64,000 nucleotides of DNA from Nakamurella sp. PAMC28650 (GCF_014303395.1 NZ_CP060298.1:1736001-1800000), one strand, 5' to 3'. Numbered from the stretch's first letter, positions 46,399 to 56,161 are shown. Program-made: numbers and translations. Notes: a model not told the origin generated them from the sequence alone.

Positions 46399-47448
46399 TC
46401 AGTCCTGGGTGAGCTTTGCGGTCGAGCCCCGGACGATCAGGCCGGTGGCCAGTTCGACGTGGTGGGACTCGACGGTCTCGCCGGCCGCCAGGCGCAGCAC
46501 CGTGCGCAGCGCGACCCCACCGATCTCCCGGAGCGGTTGACGAACCGTCGTCAGCGGCGGCGAGGCCATCCTGGCCAGTTGGGTGTCGTCGAATCCCACC
46601 ACGCTGAGGTCCCGCGGCACGCTCAATCCCCGGATCCTGGCCGCCTCGATGACGCCCAGCGCGATCTCGTCGCAACCCGCGAAGATGGCGGTCGGCCGCT
46701 GCGGGAGGTCCAGCATCGCGGCGCCCATGGCCACCCCGGTGTCGTAGTCGAAGAGGCCGCTCGCGACGTAACCGGGCAGGATGGGCGCGCCGGCGCCCTC
46801 CATCGCGGCCCGGTAGCCGTGGACCCTGGCCTGGTTGCAGGCGGCCGTCTCCTTGTCCCCGATGTAGCAGATCCGGCGGTGTCCCAGACCCAGCAGGTGT
46901 TGTGTCGCAGTCAGTCCGCCGGCGAAATTCGTCGACCCGACACTCGTCACCCTGGCCCGCGGCATGTTCATCGGGTCGACGACGACGAGCGCGATCTTGG
47001 CGCGGCTCAACGCGTTGAGGTGCTCTGCGGTCAACTCGCTCGTGACGGCGACGACGCCCCGACGACCGGACGTGGCCAGAGCGCGCGCCCAGACCGCCGG
47101 TCGCTCCCCGGGTCGGTTGCCGGCGTCGCCGACGCGGGTGCTGACGACGATCGACACCCCCGCGTGTGCGCCGGCGTCGATGACCCCCTGGACCACCTCG
47201 GACGAATAGGCGCGGAGCGCTCCGTCGACCTCGACCTCGACGGTCGGGTGGCCGGCGGTTTCGGTGCGGGGCGGGCTGGAACGGACGTAGTCGTGCTGCT
47301 GCAACACTTCCTGGACGATGATGCGGGTTGCGGCCGCCACATCCCGTCGGCCGTTGAGTACCTTGCTGACGGTGGCGACGGACACTCCGGCGGAGGCGGC
47401 GACGGTCGCCAGGGTCGGCCGCGCCTGCTTCTCCGGGGACCCGGCCAC
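46399..47448 (-). CDS. LacI-family transcriptional regulator
   Basis: Sugar-responsive repressor of 349 residues. The helix-turn-helix LATVAASAGVSVATVSKVLNG (about 13-33) and hinge are followed by a periplasmic-binding-protein fold ending in LSVVGFDDTQLARMASPPLTTV. It lies 18 bases downstream of the GH3 gene on the same strand. It probably controls the divergent promoter region at 49873-50160, where TCGAAA palindromes occur. Confidence 0.93.
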   Translation of the reverse strand: MAGSPEKQARPTLATVAASAGVSVATVSKVLNGRRDVAAATRIIVQEVLQQHDYVRSSPPRTETAGHPTVEVEVDGALRAYSSEVVQGVIDAGAHAGVSIVVSTRVGDAGNRPGERPAVWARALATSGRRGVVAVTSELTAEHLNALSRAKIALVVVDPMNMPRARVTSVGSTNFAGGLTATQHLLGLGHRRICYIGDKETAACNQARVHGYRAAMEGAGAPILPGYVASGLFDYDTGVAMGAAMLDLPQRPTAIFAGCDEIALGVIEAARIRGLSVPRDLSVVGFDDTQLARMASPPLTTVRQPLREIGGVALRTVLRLAAGETVESHHVELATGLIVRGSTAKLTQD

Positions 47449-47466
47449 TGTCGCGCTTCCCTTCGC

Positions 47467-49872
47467 CTAAGCCGGCACGACGACAGGACGGACGTCCACC
47501 GGGGTGACCATGACGCGATCGTGGCCGACCGTCCGCAGCGGCCCGGTCAGGCTGAACCGGCCACGGCACCGAATGTCCGATGCGGACAAACCGACCAGCA
47601 CGTCGACGATACCGGGCTCCACCACCCGCGTGAGGTCGCGGCCCGTGAACGCCGTGCGATCGGCGTGGACGTGGAACGTCACCTCGGCAGCCCCTCCGGC
47701 CGGGGCGGCTGCGCGGGCGAATCCGACCAGTTGCCGGACCGGCCTCGCGACCTGTGCCACGGCGTCGTGCAGGTAGAGCTGGACGACCTCGTCCCCGTTC
47801 CTGGAACCGGTGTTCCTGACCCGGACCATGACCGTCAGCGCTCCGTCCGTCGGGATCTCGGTGTGGCTGATCCTCAGCTCCTCCACCTCGAAGGTCGTGT
47901 ACGACCGGCCGTGCCCGAAGGCGAACAACGGCGTGGGATCCAGGTTGCTGGTGCCGAAGTGCTCCACGCCCAGCGGGGGTTGGAGATAGGTACCGGGTTG
48001 CCCGCCGGGGATGCGCGGGATCTGCACGGGAAGCCGCCCACCCGGCTGGATCCGGCCGGAAAGGACGCCCGCGATCGCTGCGCCGCCCTCCTCGCCGGGC
48101 ATGAACGCCTGGATCAGTCCCGCCGCCCCGGCGTGGATCCCACCCAGCGCGTACGGCCGTCCGGACACGACGACCACCACGACGGGCGTTCCGGTCGCGA
48201 TCAGTGCCGCGATCAGATCCGCCTGCACCCCGGGCAGTTGCAGGTCTTCGGCGTCGCACCCCTCGCCGGAGGTACCGAGACCGAACAGCCCGGCCAGATC
48301 GCCGACGAACGCGACGCAGACGTCGGCCGCGCCCGCGGCCGACGCGGCGTCGGAGAACCCGGACCGGTCGTCGCCCTGGACCGCGCACCCGTTGGCGTAG
48401 GTGACCTCCGCGTCGGGGAGTTCGGCCCGCAGGGCCTGCACCGCCGACAGCACCTGGACGCCCAGCCCCCGTTCGGGGTAGCGGGGAAGAACGTGATTGG
48501 GAAAGGCATAGCAGCCCATGAAGGTTCGCGGATCGTCCGCGCACGGACCGACGACCGCGACACGGTGCAGGACGGGTCGGTTCCGGCCCAGCAGGGGCAG
48601 GGCCGTTCCGGGGTCGAGGAGGATGACCGATCGCTCGGCCAGTTCGCGCGCGATCGCCCGGTTCGACGGTGAGTCGAGGTCCCGATCGGCGGCACCGGAG
48701 ACCGAGGCCTCCGGGGTCCACCCCTCGTCGAGCAGACCCAATTCGATCTTCTGGCCCAGCAGCCGTCCGGCGGCCCGGTCGACGAGCGCTTCCGGAACCT
48801 CTCCGCGGCGCACCCGCTCGACCAGATGGGTTCCGAAGCCGAGGGTGTCGGGCAGTTCGACATCCATGCCCGCCTGCAGGGCCAGCACACCGGCGTCCTC
48901 GGCGTTCGCGGCCAGGTGGTGCATCGTCGCCAGGAACGGGACCGCCCAGTAGTCCGAGACGACGGTCCCGGTGAAGCCCCATTCGCCGCGCAGCACATCG
49001 GTGAGCAACCACGGATCTGCGCCGGCCGGGACCCCGTCGACGTCGGAGTAGGAGTTCATCACCGAACGGGCCCCGCCCAGCGACACCGCCATCTCGAACG
49101 GCGGCAGGACGACGTCGAGCAGTTCACGCCGGCCCATCGAGACCGGGCCGTGGTTGCGGCCGGCGCGCGATGCCGAGTACCCGGCGAAGTGTTTCAGGGT
49201 GGCGATCACGCCGGCACTCTCCAGGCCCCGTACGTAGGCGGAGCCGAGCATGGACACCAGATAGGGGTCTTCGCCCATCGTCTCCTCGACACGCCCCCAG
49301 CGGTAGTCGCGGACGACATCCAGCACAGGCGAGAGCCCCTGGTGCACACCGGCTGCCGCCAGATCCTGACCGATCGCGGCGGCCATCCGCTGCACCAGGT
49401 CGGCGTCGAAGGTCGCCCCCCAGGCGATGGCCGCCGGGTAGACGGTCGCCCCGAAGGTGGTGAACCCGGTCAGGCACTCCTCGTGGACGAGTGCCGGAAT
49501 GCCCAGACGCGAACCGGCGAGCACCACCCGCTGCTGGCGGACGACCTCGGCGGCTCCTTCGGCAAGCGTGACCGGCACGCTGCCGAAGACACGGGTGAGG
49601 TGACCGAGGCCGTGGGCGCTCGCATCCTCGAGGGCCACCGAGCCGGACGCGGCGAACACGTCCTGCAGGGGGGCCACGTTGAAGGTGGTTCCAGGATCCG
49701 CGGCATCCGGGGGCAACATGTCGTTGCCCGCCCACCGACTGCCCAGCTGGGCGACCTTCTCCTCGAGGGTCATCGCGCGGAGGAGCTCCTCGACGCGGCG
49801 GGCCGTGGACAGCGTCGAATCCCGCCACGTCGGCGTCAACTGCTCGCGGCCCGGGATGGACAGGGTTGTCAT
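47467..49872 (-). CDS. GH3-family beta-glycosidase
   Basis: Beta-glucosidase or beta-xylosidase of 801 residues. The N-terminal (alpha/beta)8 domain contains TLKHFAGYSASRAGRNHGP and the nucleophile motif TVVSDYW with Asp307; the alpha/beta sandwich and C-terminal fibronectin-III-like domain (GHGRSYTTFEVEELRIS) complete the usual three-part layout. There is no signal peptide, so it acts on imported oligosaccharides. It is the first gene of a leftward operon with the LacI regulator and is divergent from the sugar importer. Glucosidase and xylosidase specificity cannot be separated here. Confidence 0.92.
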   Translation of the reverse strand: MTTLSIPGREQLTPTWRDSTLSTARRVEELLRAMTLEEKVAQLGSRWAGNDMLPPDAADPGTTFNVAPLQDVFAASGSVALEDASAHGLGHLTRVFGSVPVTLAEGAAEVVRQQRVVLAGSRLGIPALVHEECLTGFTTFGATVYPAAIAWGATFDADLVQRMAAAIGQDLAAAGVHQGLSPVLDVVRDYRWGRVEETMGEDPYLVSMLGSAYVRGLESAGVIATLKHFAGYSASRAGRNHGPVSMGRRELLDVVLPPFEMAVSLGGARSVMNSYSDVDGVPAGADPWLLTDVLRGEWGFTGTVVSDYWAVPFLATMHHLAANAEDAGVLALQAGMDVELPDTLGFGTHLVERVRRGEVPEALVDRAAGRLLGQKIELGLLDEGWTPEASVSGAADRDLDSPSNRAIARELAERSVILLDPGTALPLLGRNRPVLHRVAVVGPCADDPRTFMGCYAFPNHVLPRYPERGLGVQVLSAVQALRAELPDAEVTYANGCAVQGDDRSGFSDAASAAGAADVCVAFVGDLAGLFGLGTSGEGCDAEDLQLPGVQADLIAALIATGTPVVVVVVSGRPYALGGIHAGAAGLIQAFMPGEEGGAAIAGVLSGRIQPGGRLPVQIPRIPGGQPGTYLQPPLGVEHFGTSNLDPTPLFAFGHGRSYTTFEVEELRISHTEIPTDGALTVMVRVRNTGSRNGDEVVQLYLHDAVAQVARPVRQLVGFARAAAPAGGAAEVTFHVHADRTAFTGRDLTRVVEPGIVDVLVGLSASDIRCRGRFSLTGPLRTVGHDRVMVTPVDVRPVVVPA

Positions 49873-49948
49873 CAGCTCTCCTCGTCGGTTGGCCGGCTCG
49901 TTCAGCGTCGAAACAGTCGAAACATCCGGCGGTCAACCATAGCGGCTC

Positions 49949-49962
49949 TCGAAAACTTTCGA
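49949..49962. promoter_or_regulatory. TCGAAA-AC-TTTCGA palindrome, candidate LacI operator
   Basis: A perfect 6-bp inverted repeat with two-base spacer in the divergent region (49873-50160) between the GH3 gene and the sugar-binding-protein gene. Two further TCGAAAC half-sites lie at 49908-49914 and 49917-49923. GAAA/TTTC palindromes are typical targets of actinomycete LacI repressors of xylan and glucan genes. Confidence 0.5.
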
Positions 49963-50064
49963 AACGTCCGTTCTGCCCGGCCCGACACCAAATGCCATCT
50001 GGTCAGCGATGAAACCGTTACGACGACCGGCCGCGCCGACAGCATTCTCCGAAAACAGAATCTC

Positions 50065-50093
50065 TTGACACCGCGTTCCCCGAAATCTAGTGT
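50065..50093 (+). promoter_or_regulatory. Sigma-70-type promoter of the sugar importer
   Basis: TTGACA (50065-50070), exactly 17 bases, TAGTGT (50088-50093); the start codon follows at 50161. This is the best promoter match seen in the window. Confidence 0.6.
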
Positions 50094-50160
50094 TCCCTTT
50101 GCGATCAACGCAGACCGCCGCGGCGAGGCCTTGGCCCCCGTCCGAGCAGGGAGATCACCC

Positions 50161-51534
50161 ATGGATTCGAACACCACGTCCCGCCGCAGTTTCCTCGGGC
50201 TCGCGATGGCTGCGGGCGCCGGAGGGCTCCTGACGGCCTGCGGCGGAACCTCGGGCCCGTCCACGGCCGCCGGTACCAGTGGATCCGCTGCCGCCGGCGG
50301 CTCGGCTGCGGCCGGCGCCACCGGGAGCGCGAGCTACTGGTTCCTGACCGGCCAACCCGGCGAAGGGATCCGCACCAACACGGTCAAGCGATTCAACGCC
50401 GCCAATCCCGGCACGCAGATCCAGTCGACCACCTTCCAGAACGACGCCTACAAGACGAAGATCAAGACCGCCATCGGTGCCGGCCAGGCGCCGACCGTCA
50501 TCTGGGGCTGGGGTGGTGGCGGCCTGAAGAGCTACGTGGACGCGAACCAGGTGGAAGACCTCACCAGTTGGTTCGCCGCCAATCCGGCCGTCAAGAGCAG
50601 GCTCTTCCCCTCCTCGTTCGGCGCAGCCACCGTCGGCGGCAAGATCTATGCGCTGCCCTGCGAGACCGTCCAGCCAATCGTTCTCTACTACAACAAGACG
50701 CTGTTCGACAAGATCGGTGCCAAGCCGCCGCAGTCCTGGGGCGACATCATGGATCTGGTGCCCAAGTTCAACGCCAAGGGAATTGCGCCGTTCTCGCTCG
50801 GAGGCCAATCGCGCTGGACCAACATGATGTGGCTGGAGTTCCTGTTCGACCGCATCGGCGGCGGGGAGGTCTTCCAGGCGGTCTTCGCCGGCGAGAAGAA
50901 CGCCTGGTCCAATCCATTGGCGATCAAGGCCCTCACCCAGATGCAGACGCTGGTCAAGGCCAACGGCTTCATCAAGGGCTTCTCGTCGATCACCGCCGAT
51001 TCCAACGCCGACCAGGCGCTGCTCTACACGGGCAAGGCCGCCATGATGCTGCACGGTTCGTGGACCTACGGGAGCATGGCCACCGACGGCGGCGATTTCG
51101 TCTCGGGTGGTCACCTCGGATACATGAACTTCCCGCCGGTGGACGGCGGCAAGGGTGACCCGACCGATACGGTCGGCAACCCCGGTCAGTACCTGTCGAT
51201 CTCGTCGAAGGCCACCGACGAGCAGAAGACCATCGCCAAGAACTTCTTCTCGACCGCCGTGCTGTCCGACGCCGAGAACAAGGAATGGGTCGCATCCGGT
51301 TCGATACCGATCGTGAACGGGACCGACAAACTGCTCAGCGGATCCAAGGACGCCGAGTGGCTCAAATTCATCTACGGAGTCTCCAGCGGCGCCAAGACCT
51401 TCGCCCAATCCTGGGACCAGGCGCTCAGCCCGACCGCGGCCGAGACGCTGCTGGACAACATTGCCAAGCTCTTCCAGTTGTCGGTCTCGCCGCAGCAGTT
51501 CGCCGACAACCTGAACAAGGTCATCGGCACGTGA
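50161..51534 (+). CDS. Sugar ABC transporter substrate-binding lipoprotein
   Basis: Family-1 (CUT1) binding protein of 457 residues. An Arg8-Arg9 pair (TTSRRSFLGLAM) and lipobox LTAC with Cys27 indicate a Tat-type lipoprotein. A Gly/Ala/Ser linker precedes the fold; ALPCETVQPIVLYYNKTLFDK is typical of oligosaccharide-binding proteins. It opens a five-gene rightward run with two permeases, a ThuA-like and a Gfo/Idh/MocA protein. The usual ATPase is absent, so a shared MsiK-type ATPase elsewhere is probably used, as in other actinomycetes. Confidence 0.92.
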   Translation: MDSNTTSRRSFLGLAMAAGAGGLLTACGGTSGPSTAAGTSGSAAAGGSAAAGATGSASYWFLTGQPGEGIRTNTVKRFNAANPGTQIQSTTFQNDAYKTKIKTAIGAGQAPTVIWGWGGGGLKSYVDANQVEDLTSWFAANPAVKSRLFPSSFGAATVGGKIYALPCETVQPIVLYYNKTLFDKIGAKPPQSWGDIMDLVPKFNAKGIAPFSLGGQSRWTNMMWLEFLFDRIGGGEVFQAVFAGEKNAWSNPLAIKALTQMQTLVKANGFIKGFSSITADSNADQALLYTGKAAMMLHGSWTYGSMATDGGDFVSGGHLGYMNFPPVDGGKGDPTDTVGNPGQYLSISSKATDEQKTIAKNFFSTAVLSDAENKEWVASGSIPIVNGTDKLLSGSKDAEWLKFIYGVSSGAKTFAQSWDQALSPTAAETLLDNIAKLFQLSVSPQQFADNLNKVIGT

Positions 51535-52469
51535 GCACGCTCGCGCGGTCGGCTCCGCGCGAGGTCACCCCGGAACGTCGACGGGGTCGGCGCCGGACGG
51601 GCAGCACCGGTTCGGTCGCGTGGATGGCCATTCCGGCCCTGGTCGTCTTCGCCGCTTTCGGTCTCGTCCCGTTGGTCGGTGTCCTGGGTCTGAGCTTCAC
51701 GCAGTGGGACGGGATCGGAGCGATCCACCCTGACGGCCTGGACAGCTGGCGTACCGTGCTGTCCGATCCCGGCCTTCCGCACGCCCTGTTCGTGACCTTC
51801 CTGATCATGGTGCTGTCCTGGGCCGTCCAAACCCCCGCGAGCATTCTCATCGGTGTGTTCCTGGCCGGCCGTGAACGTTATCGGGCGGTGCTGGCGGTGA
51901 TGTTCTTCATCCCCGTCCTGCTGAGTTCCGCTGCGATCGCCATCACCTTCAAAGCGCTGCTCGATCCCAACTTCGGCCTGGGCGCGGGACTGCACATCGG
52001 ATTCCTCACCCAGGACTGGCTCGGCGTCGACAAATTGGCCGTCGGTGTCATCATCTTCGTCGTGTCGTGGCAGTTCATCCCCTTCCATTCGCTGATCTAC
52101 CAGGGCGCGGTGCGACAGATCCCACGGTCGATGTACGAGTCGTCCGAGATCGAGGGAGCAGGACGGATACGACAGTTCTGGAGCATCACGCTGCCGCAGC
52201 TGAAGTACACGATCATCACCTCGTCCACATTGATGGTGGTCGGCTCGCTGACGTTCTTCGACCTGATCTTCGTGTTGACCGCCGGGGGCCCCGGTGACGC
52301 CACCCGTGTTCTCGCGCTGGACATGTACTCGACCGGCTTCCAGGCCAACCTGATGGGCCCGGCCAGTGCCATTGCGGTGATCCTCGTCCTCGTCGGTCTG
52401 GCCCTGGCGCTGCTGCTGCGCCGGATCGGCGGCGGTACGGCGGCCGTGAGTCAACTGGACGGTGTCTGA
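51531..52469 (+). CDS. Sugar ABC transporter permease (MalF-like)
   Basis: CUT1 permease of 312 residues with six predicted membrane segments after a basic N-terminus (RRGRRRTGS). The EAA loop is ESSEIEGAGRIRQFWSITLPQL. GTG 51531 overlaps the upstream stop codon. It pairs with the permease at 52471. Confidence 0.92.
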   Translation: MSTLARSAPREVTPERRRGRRRTGSTGSVAWMAIPALVVFAAFGLVPLVGVLGLSFTQWDGIGAIHPDGLDSWRTVLSDPGLPHALFVTFLIMVLSWAVQTPASILIGVFLAGRERYRAVLAVMFFIPVLLSSAAIAITFKALLDPNFGLGAGLHIGFLTQDWLGVDKLAVGVIIFVVSWQFIPFHSLIYQGAVRQIPRSMYESSEIEGAGRIRQFWSITLPQLKYTIITSSTLMVVGSLTFFDLIFVLTAGGPGDATRVLALDMYSTGFQANLMGPASAIAVILVLVGLALALLLRRIGGGTAAVSQLDGV

Positions 52470-52470
52470 G

Positions 52471-53358
52471 ATGGCCGCCACTCTGACCACCTCCGTCGAC
52501 CGCGAGCGGGAGGTCCCTTCCAGGATCCGCCGGAATCAACGCAGGCACGGGCGAAACTGGCTCGGTGGAACCGCGGGCTGGATCTGGCTGGTCGTCGTGA
52601 TCCTGCCGATCTACTGGATCGTGGTCACCAGCCTGAAGACGCAGGCGAATTACTATGCGACGAACCCGTTGGCACTGCCGACGTCTCCGACCCTGTCCAA
52701 CTACACCCTGGTGATCAGGTCGGATTTCGCGACCTACTTCGTCAACAGCGTGATCGTCACGCTGGGCACGATCCTTCCCACCCTGCTGGTCTCGTTCATG
52801 GCCGCCTTCGCGATCGTGAGGGGAAACAGCCGGTTCCTGCGGTCGATCAACTGGCTGTTCCTGATGGGTCTGGCGATACCGTTGCAGGCCACCATCATTC
52901 CGGTCTATCTGATCATCATCAAGCTGAAGCTGTACGACAGCCTGCTGGCGATCATCCTGCCGTCCATCGCCTTCTCGATCCCGCTCTCGGTGCTGGTCCT
53001 GTCGAATTTCATCCGGGACGTCCCGAAGGAGCTCTTCGAATCCATGCGGGTCGATGGTGCCAGCGAATGGACCACGCTGTACCGGCTGGCCCTGCCGCTG
53101 ACCCGGCCGGCGTTGGTGACGGTGGCCATCTACAACGGTCTCGGGGTCTGGAACGGCTTTCTGCTCCCGTTGATCCTCACCCAGAGCCCGAGTAAACGTA
53201 CGCTGCCACTGGGCTTGTGGACGTTCCAGGGTCAGTACGGCGTCAACGTCCCGGCCATCCTGGCCTCGGTCGTGCTGACCACCCTGCCCATCCTGGTGCT
53301 CTATGCCATCGGACGGCGACAGCTGCTGAGCGGCCTGACCGCCGGCTTCAGCAAATAG
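52471..53358 (+). CDS. Sugar ABC transporter permease (MalG-like)
   Basis: Second CUT1 permease, 295 residues, about six membrane segments. The EAA loop reads ESMRVDGASEWTTLYRLALP. ATG 52471 comes right after the MalF-like stop; a GTG at 52462 is also in frame. Confidence 0.92.
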   Translation: MAATLTTSVDREREVPSRIRRNQRRHGRNWLGGTAGWIWLVVVILPIYWIVVTSLKTQANYYATNPLALPTSPTLSNYTLVIRSDFATYFVNSVIVTLGTILPTLLVSFMAAFAIVRGNSRFLRSINWLFLMGLAIPLQATIIPVYLIIIKLKLYDSLLAIILPSIAFSIPLSVLVLSNFIRDVPKELFESMRVDGASEWTTLYRLALPLTRPALVTVAIYNGLGVWNGFLLPLILTQSPSKRTLPLGLWTFQGQYGVNVPAILASVVLTTLPILVLYAIGRRQLLSGLTAGFSK

Positions 53359-53371
53359 CGAGGGGAAGAGC

Positions 53372-54070
53372 GTGTCCGTCAGCAAGAATGCCCTGGTGGT
53401 TCGTGGTGGCTGGGACGGCCACCAACCGGTGGAGGCCACCGATCTGTTCATCCCGTATCTACGTGCGTCCGGGTACGACGTCCGGATCGAGGATTCGCCG
53501 AAGATCTACGCCGACGCGGACTACCTGGCCGGGGTCGACCTGATCATGCAGTGCATGACGATGTCCACCATCGAGCCGGCCGAGCTTGCCGGTCTGCGCG
53601 CCGCCGTCGAGGCCGGTACCGGTCTGGCCGGGTGGCACGGCGGTATCGCGGACTCCTACCGGAACAGTTCGGACTACCTCCACCTGATCGGCGGGCAGTT
53701 CGCCTGCCATCCGGGTCGACATCCGGACGAGCGGACGGGTGAGCAGTCGGACAACTACGTGCCGTACACGGTCACCATGTCGGCGGCGGCCTCGGCCCAT
53801 CCGATCACCATCGGCATTCCTGACTTCCCGCTGGTGACGGAGCAGTACTGGGTGCTGTGCGACTCCTACGTCGACGTCCTGGCCACGACCACCCAACAGG
53901 TTCGTGCGTGGGACCCATGGACCAGACCGGTGGTGTCGCCGGCGATCTGGACCAGGCAATGGGGTCAGGGCCGGATCTTCGTCACCACCGCCGGCCACCG
54001 TGTCGACATCCTGCAGAATTCCAACGTGAAGGCGATCATCGAAAGAGGACTGCTGTGGGCGAGCCGCTGA
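53372..54070 (+). CDS. ThuA-like trehalose/sugar-utilisation protein
   Basis: Class-I glutamine-amidotransferase-like fold of the ThuA family, 232 residues. Visible are NALVVRGGWDGHQPVEATD near the N-terminus, GTGLAGWHGGIADS and PVVSPAIWTRQWGQGRIF. In rhizobia ThuA works with the dehydrogenase ThuB in breakdown of trehalose and related disaccharides through keto-sugars. The same pairing with a Gfo/Idh/MocA gene is seen here (16-base overlap). GTG 53372 follows GAGGGGAAGAG. Confidence 0.87.
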   Translation: MSVSKNALVVRGGWDGHQPVEATDLFIPYLRASGYDVRIEDSPKIYADADYLAGVDLIMQCMTMSTIEPAELAGLRAAVEAGTGLAGWHGGIADSYRNSSDYLHLIGGQFACHPGRHPDERTGEQSDNYVPYTVTMSAAASAHPITIGIPDFPLVTEQYWVLCDSYVDVLATTTQQVRAWDPWTRPVVSPAIWTRQWGQGRIFVTTAGHRVDILQNSNVKAIIERGLLWASR

Positions 54071-55143
54071 AAGTCGGCATCGTCGGCCTCGGCACCATCA
54101 GCGCCCAGTACCTCGGGACGCTCGACCGGCTCGGATCGGTCGCCCTGGTCGCCGTCGCGGACCTGAACCCCGAGCTGGGGGCCGGTGTCGCAGACCGACG
54201 GATCGGCGTCCGGGCATGCAGCGTGGGTGAGCTGCTGGCTGCCGACGACATCGACCTGGTGCTGAACCTGACCATCCCTGCCGCCCACGCCGACATCGCA
54301 CTCCAGGCGATCAGCGCGGGCAAGAGCGTCTACGGGGAGAAGCCCCTCGCGCTGAACACCCTGCAGGGCAGGGAGATCCTCGGAGCTGCGTCCGCGGCGG
54401 GCGTGATGATCGGCTGCGCTCCGGACACCGTCCTGGGTACCGGGATCCAGACCGCCCGCAAGGTCATCGACGACGACCTGATCGGCCGTCCCATCGCCGC
54501 GACCGCCACCATGGTCACCCCCGGGCACGAACGATGGCATCCCCACCCGGATTTCTACTACCAGCCCGGCGGGGGGCCACTGCTGGACATGGGCCCCTAC
54601 TACCTCAGTGCGCTCGTCACGCTGCTCGGTCCGGTCACCCACGTGGTGGGAGCGTCGAGCCGGACGCGAGCCACCCGGACCATCGGCTCCGGTCCGCGTC
54701 GGGGTGAAGTCGTACCGGTCGACACCGATACCCACATCACGGGTGTGCTGACCCACGCCGGCGGTGCGCTCTCGACCGTCGTGATGAGCTTCGATGCGGT
54801 GGCCACCCGCTCGGCGAACATCGAGATCCACGGCGAATCGGGCTCTCTCATCGTCCCCGACCCCAATCATTTCGAGGGCGATGTGCAGATCCGGACGCTG
54901 GGCAGCACGAGCTGGACCACCGTTCCGGTGTCGGCCGGGTATCTGGATGCGAGCCGGGGGATCGGCATCGCCGATCTGGCCTCCACGCCGGACGGAGGTT
55001 CGCCCAGAGCGGGCGGTGCCCTCGCCTACCACGTGCTGGACGTCATGGAGAGTCTGCTGCGCTCGGCGCAGACGGGACGGGCCAACCCGGTGGGCAGTAC
55101 CGTCGATCGTCCGACTGCGGTTCCGCTGCAGGGTATGTCCTGA
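54055..55143 (+). CDS. Gfo/Idh/MocA-family oxidoreductase (ThuB-like position)
   Basis: NAD(P)-dependent sugar dehydrogenase of 362 residues. The Rossmann motif GIVGLGTISAQY is at the N-terminus, YGEKPLAL carries the catalytic Lys, and GGGPLLDMGPYYLSAL belongs to the substrate domain. GTG 54055 has AGAGGA upstream and overlaps the ThuA-like gene. It probably oxidises an imported sugar or its keto derivative. The gene ends five bases from the end of the convergent MetX-like gene. Confidence 0.9.
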   Translation: MGEPLKVGIVGLGTISAQYLGTLDRLGSVALVAVADLNPELGAGVADRRIGVRACSVGELLAADDIDLVLNLTIPAAHADIALQAISAGKSVYGEKPLALNTLQGREILGAASAAGVMIGCAPDTVLGTGIQTARKVIDDDLIGRPIAATATMVTPGHERWHPHPDFYYQPGGGPLLDMGPYYLSALVTLLGPVTHVVGASSRTRATRTIGSGPRRGEVVPVDTDTHITGVLTHAGGALSTVVMSFDAVATRSANIEIHGESGSLIVPDPNHFEGDVQIRTLGSTSWTTVPVSAGYLDASRGIGIADLASTPDGGSPRAGGALAYHVLDVMESLLRSAQTGRANPVGSTVDRPTAVPLQGMS

Positions 55144-55147
55144 CCCG

Positions 55148-56161
55148 TCAGCGCTCCAACGTCTCCCGCACGGCCGTCTTCAGGAAGTGGAAAGCGTCCG
55201 GAATACCTCTCGGGTTGCCGGCCCGGTGCCCCCACACCCCCGGAATCACCTTCAATTCGGCGTGCCGGAGAAATGGCAGCTCGGCCTCGTTGTCCGCCAC
55301 CCGGAAGTAGAGGTCCGTCTCGGTGGGCAGTAGCACGACTCTCGCGGTGATGCCGGCCAGCGCCGCCGGCAGATCACCGAGATACGGTTCGCCGTCACTG
55401 ATGTCGGCCACCATCCAGGTCATCGCCTGCGCGTACAGGTTGGCGGCCCGGTTCTCGGCGAACGATTCCACCCAGTCGGTCTGCAGGAAGGTGTCCAGAT
55501 CGGGTGCGTCGAGCGCTGTGCGGAAGAGTTCCTCGCGATAGAAATCCTGGCTGAGGCCCCAGCCCGCGTAGATGTGGGCGAAAGCGCGCAGGGCCAGGAC
55601 AGGCTCCTCGGTGAACTGGCCTTCGCCGCGATGTTCCGGGGCCGCCTCCAGGGTGCGGAGCAACCCGGAGAGGAAAACTCTGTTGTGCAGGGACGTCCGG
55701 GCGCTGCCGCAGACGATGAAGGCCCGCTCGACGTCGTCCCCGAACCTGGCCGCCCAGTGGTAGGCCTGGATGGCCCCCATCGAGAAGCCGTACACCGCAG
55801 CAATTTTGCTCACTCCGAAGTGTTCGAGGAGCAGACGCCGCTGGGCCGACACGTTGTCGCCGGGGGTGACCACCGGGGGAAATCCCGGTGTCTCGGCCGC
55901 GCCGGAGGACAGGCCGTTGGAGAACATGTCGATGACGACGATGAAATACCGCTCCGGATCGAGGATCTGATCCGGACCGATCAGCCAGGTCAGGTCGTCG
56001 TGTTGTGCGGAATAGCTCGTCGGATAGACGATGACGTTGTCCCGGTCGGCCGAGAGGGTCCCGTGGGTCTGCCAGACGATCCGGGCGTCGGTGATGATGC
56101 CGCCTCGCTCGACCGGCAGGTCACCGAGCGCGAACGTGCCGTCGACGACGGGCCAGTTCAT
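55148..56161 (-). CDS. MetX-like alpha/beta hydrolase (acyltransferase family)
   Basis: Protein of 337 residues in the homoserine O-acetyltransferase-like alpha/beta hydrolase group. Ser127 lies in YGFSMGAIQAYHWA, acidic LPTETDLYF provides the likely Asp, and GVWGHRAG the His. It is shorter than true MetX and lacks clear homoserine-binding features, so it may be an esterase or amidase. ATG 56161 overlaps the acetamidase stop. It is the last gene of the leftward run. Confidence 0.8.
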   Translation of the reverse strand: MNWPVVDGTFALGDLPVERGGIITDARIVWQTHGTLSADRDNVIVYPTSYSAQHDDLTWLIGPDQILDPERYFIVVIDMFSNGLSSGAAETPGFPPVVTPGDNVSAQRRLLLEHFGVSKIAAVYGFSMGAIQAYHWAARFGDDVERAFIVCGSARTSLHNRVFLSGLLRTLEAAPEHRGEGQFTEEPVLALRAFAHIYAGWGLSQDFYREELFRTALDAPDLDTFLQTDWVESFAENRAANLYAQAMTWMVADISDGEPYLGDLPAALAGITARVVLLPTETDLYFRVADNEAELPFLRHAELKVIPGVWGHRAGNPRGIPDAFHFLKTAVRETLER

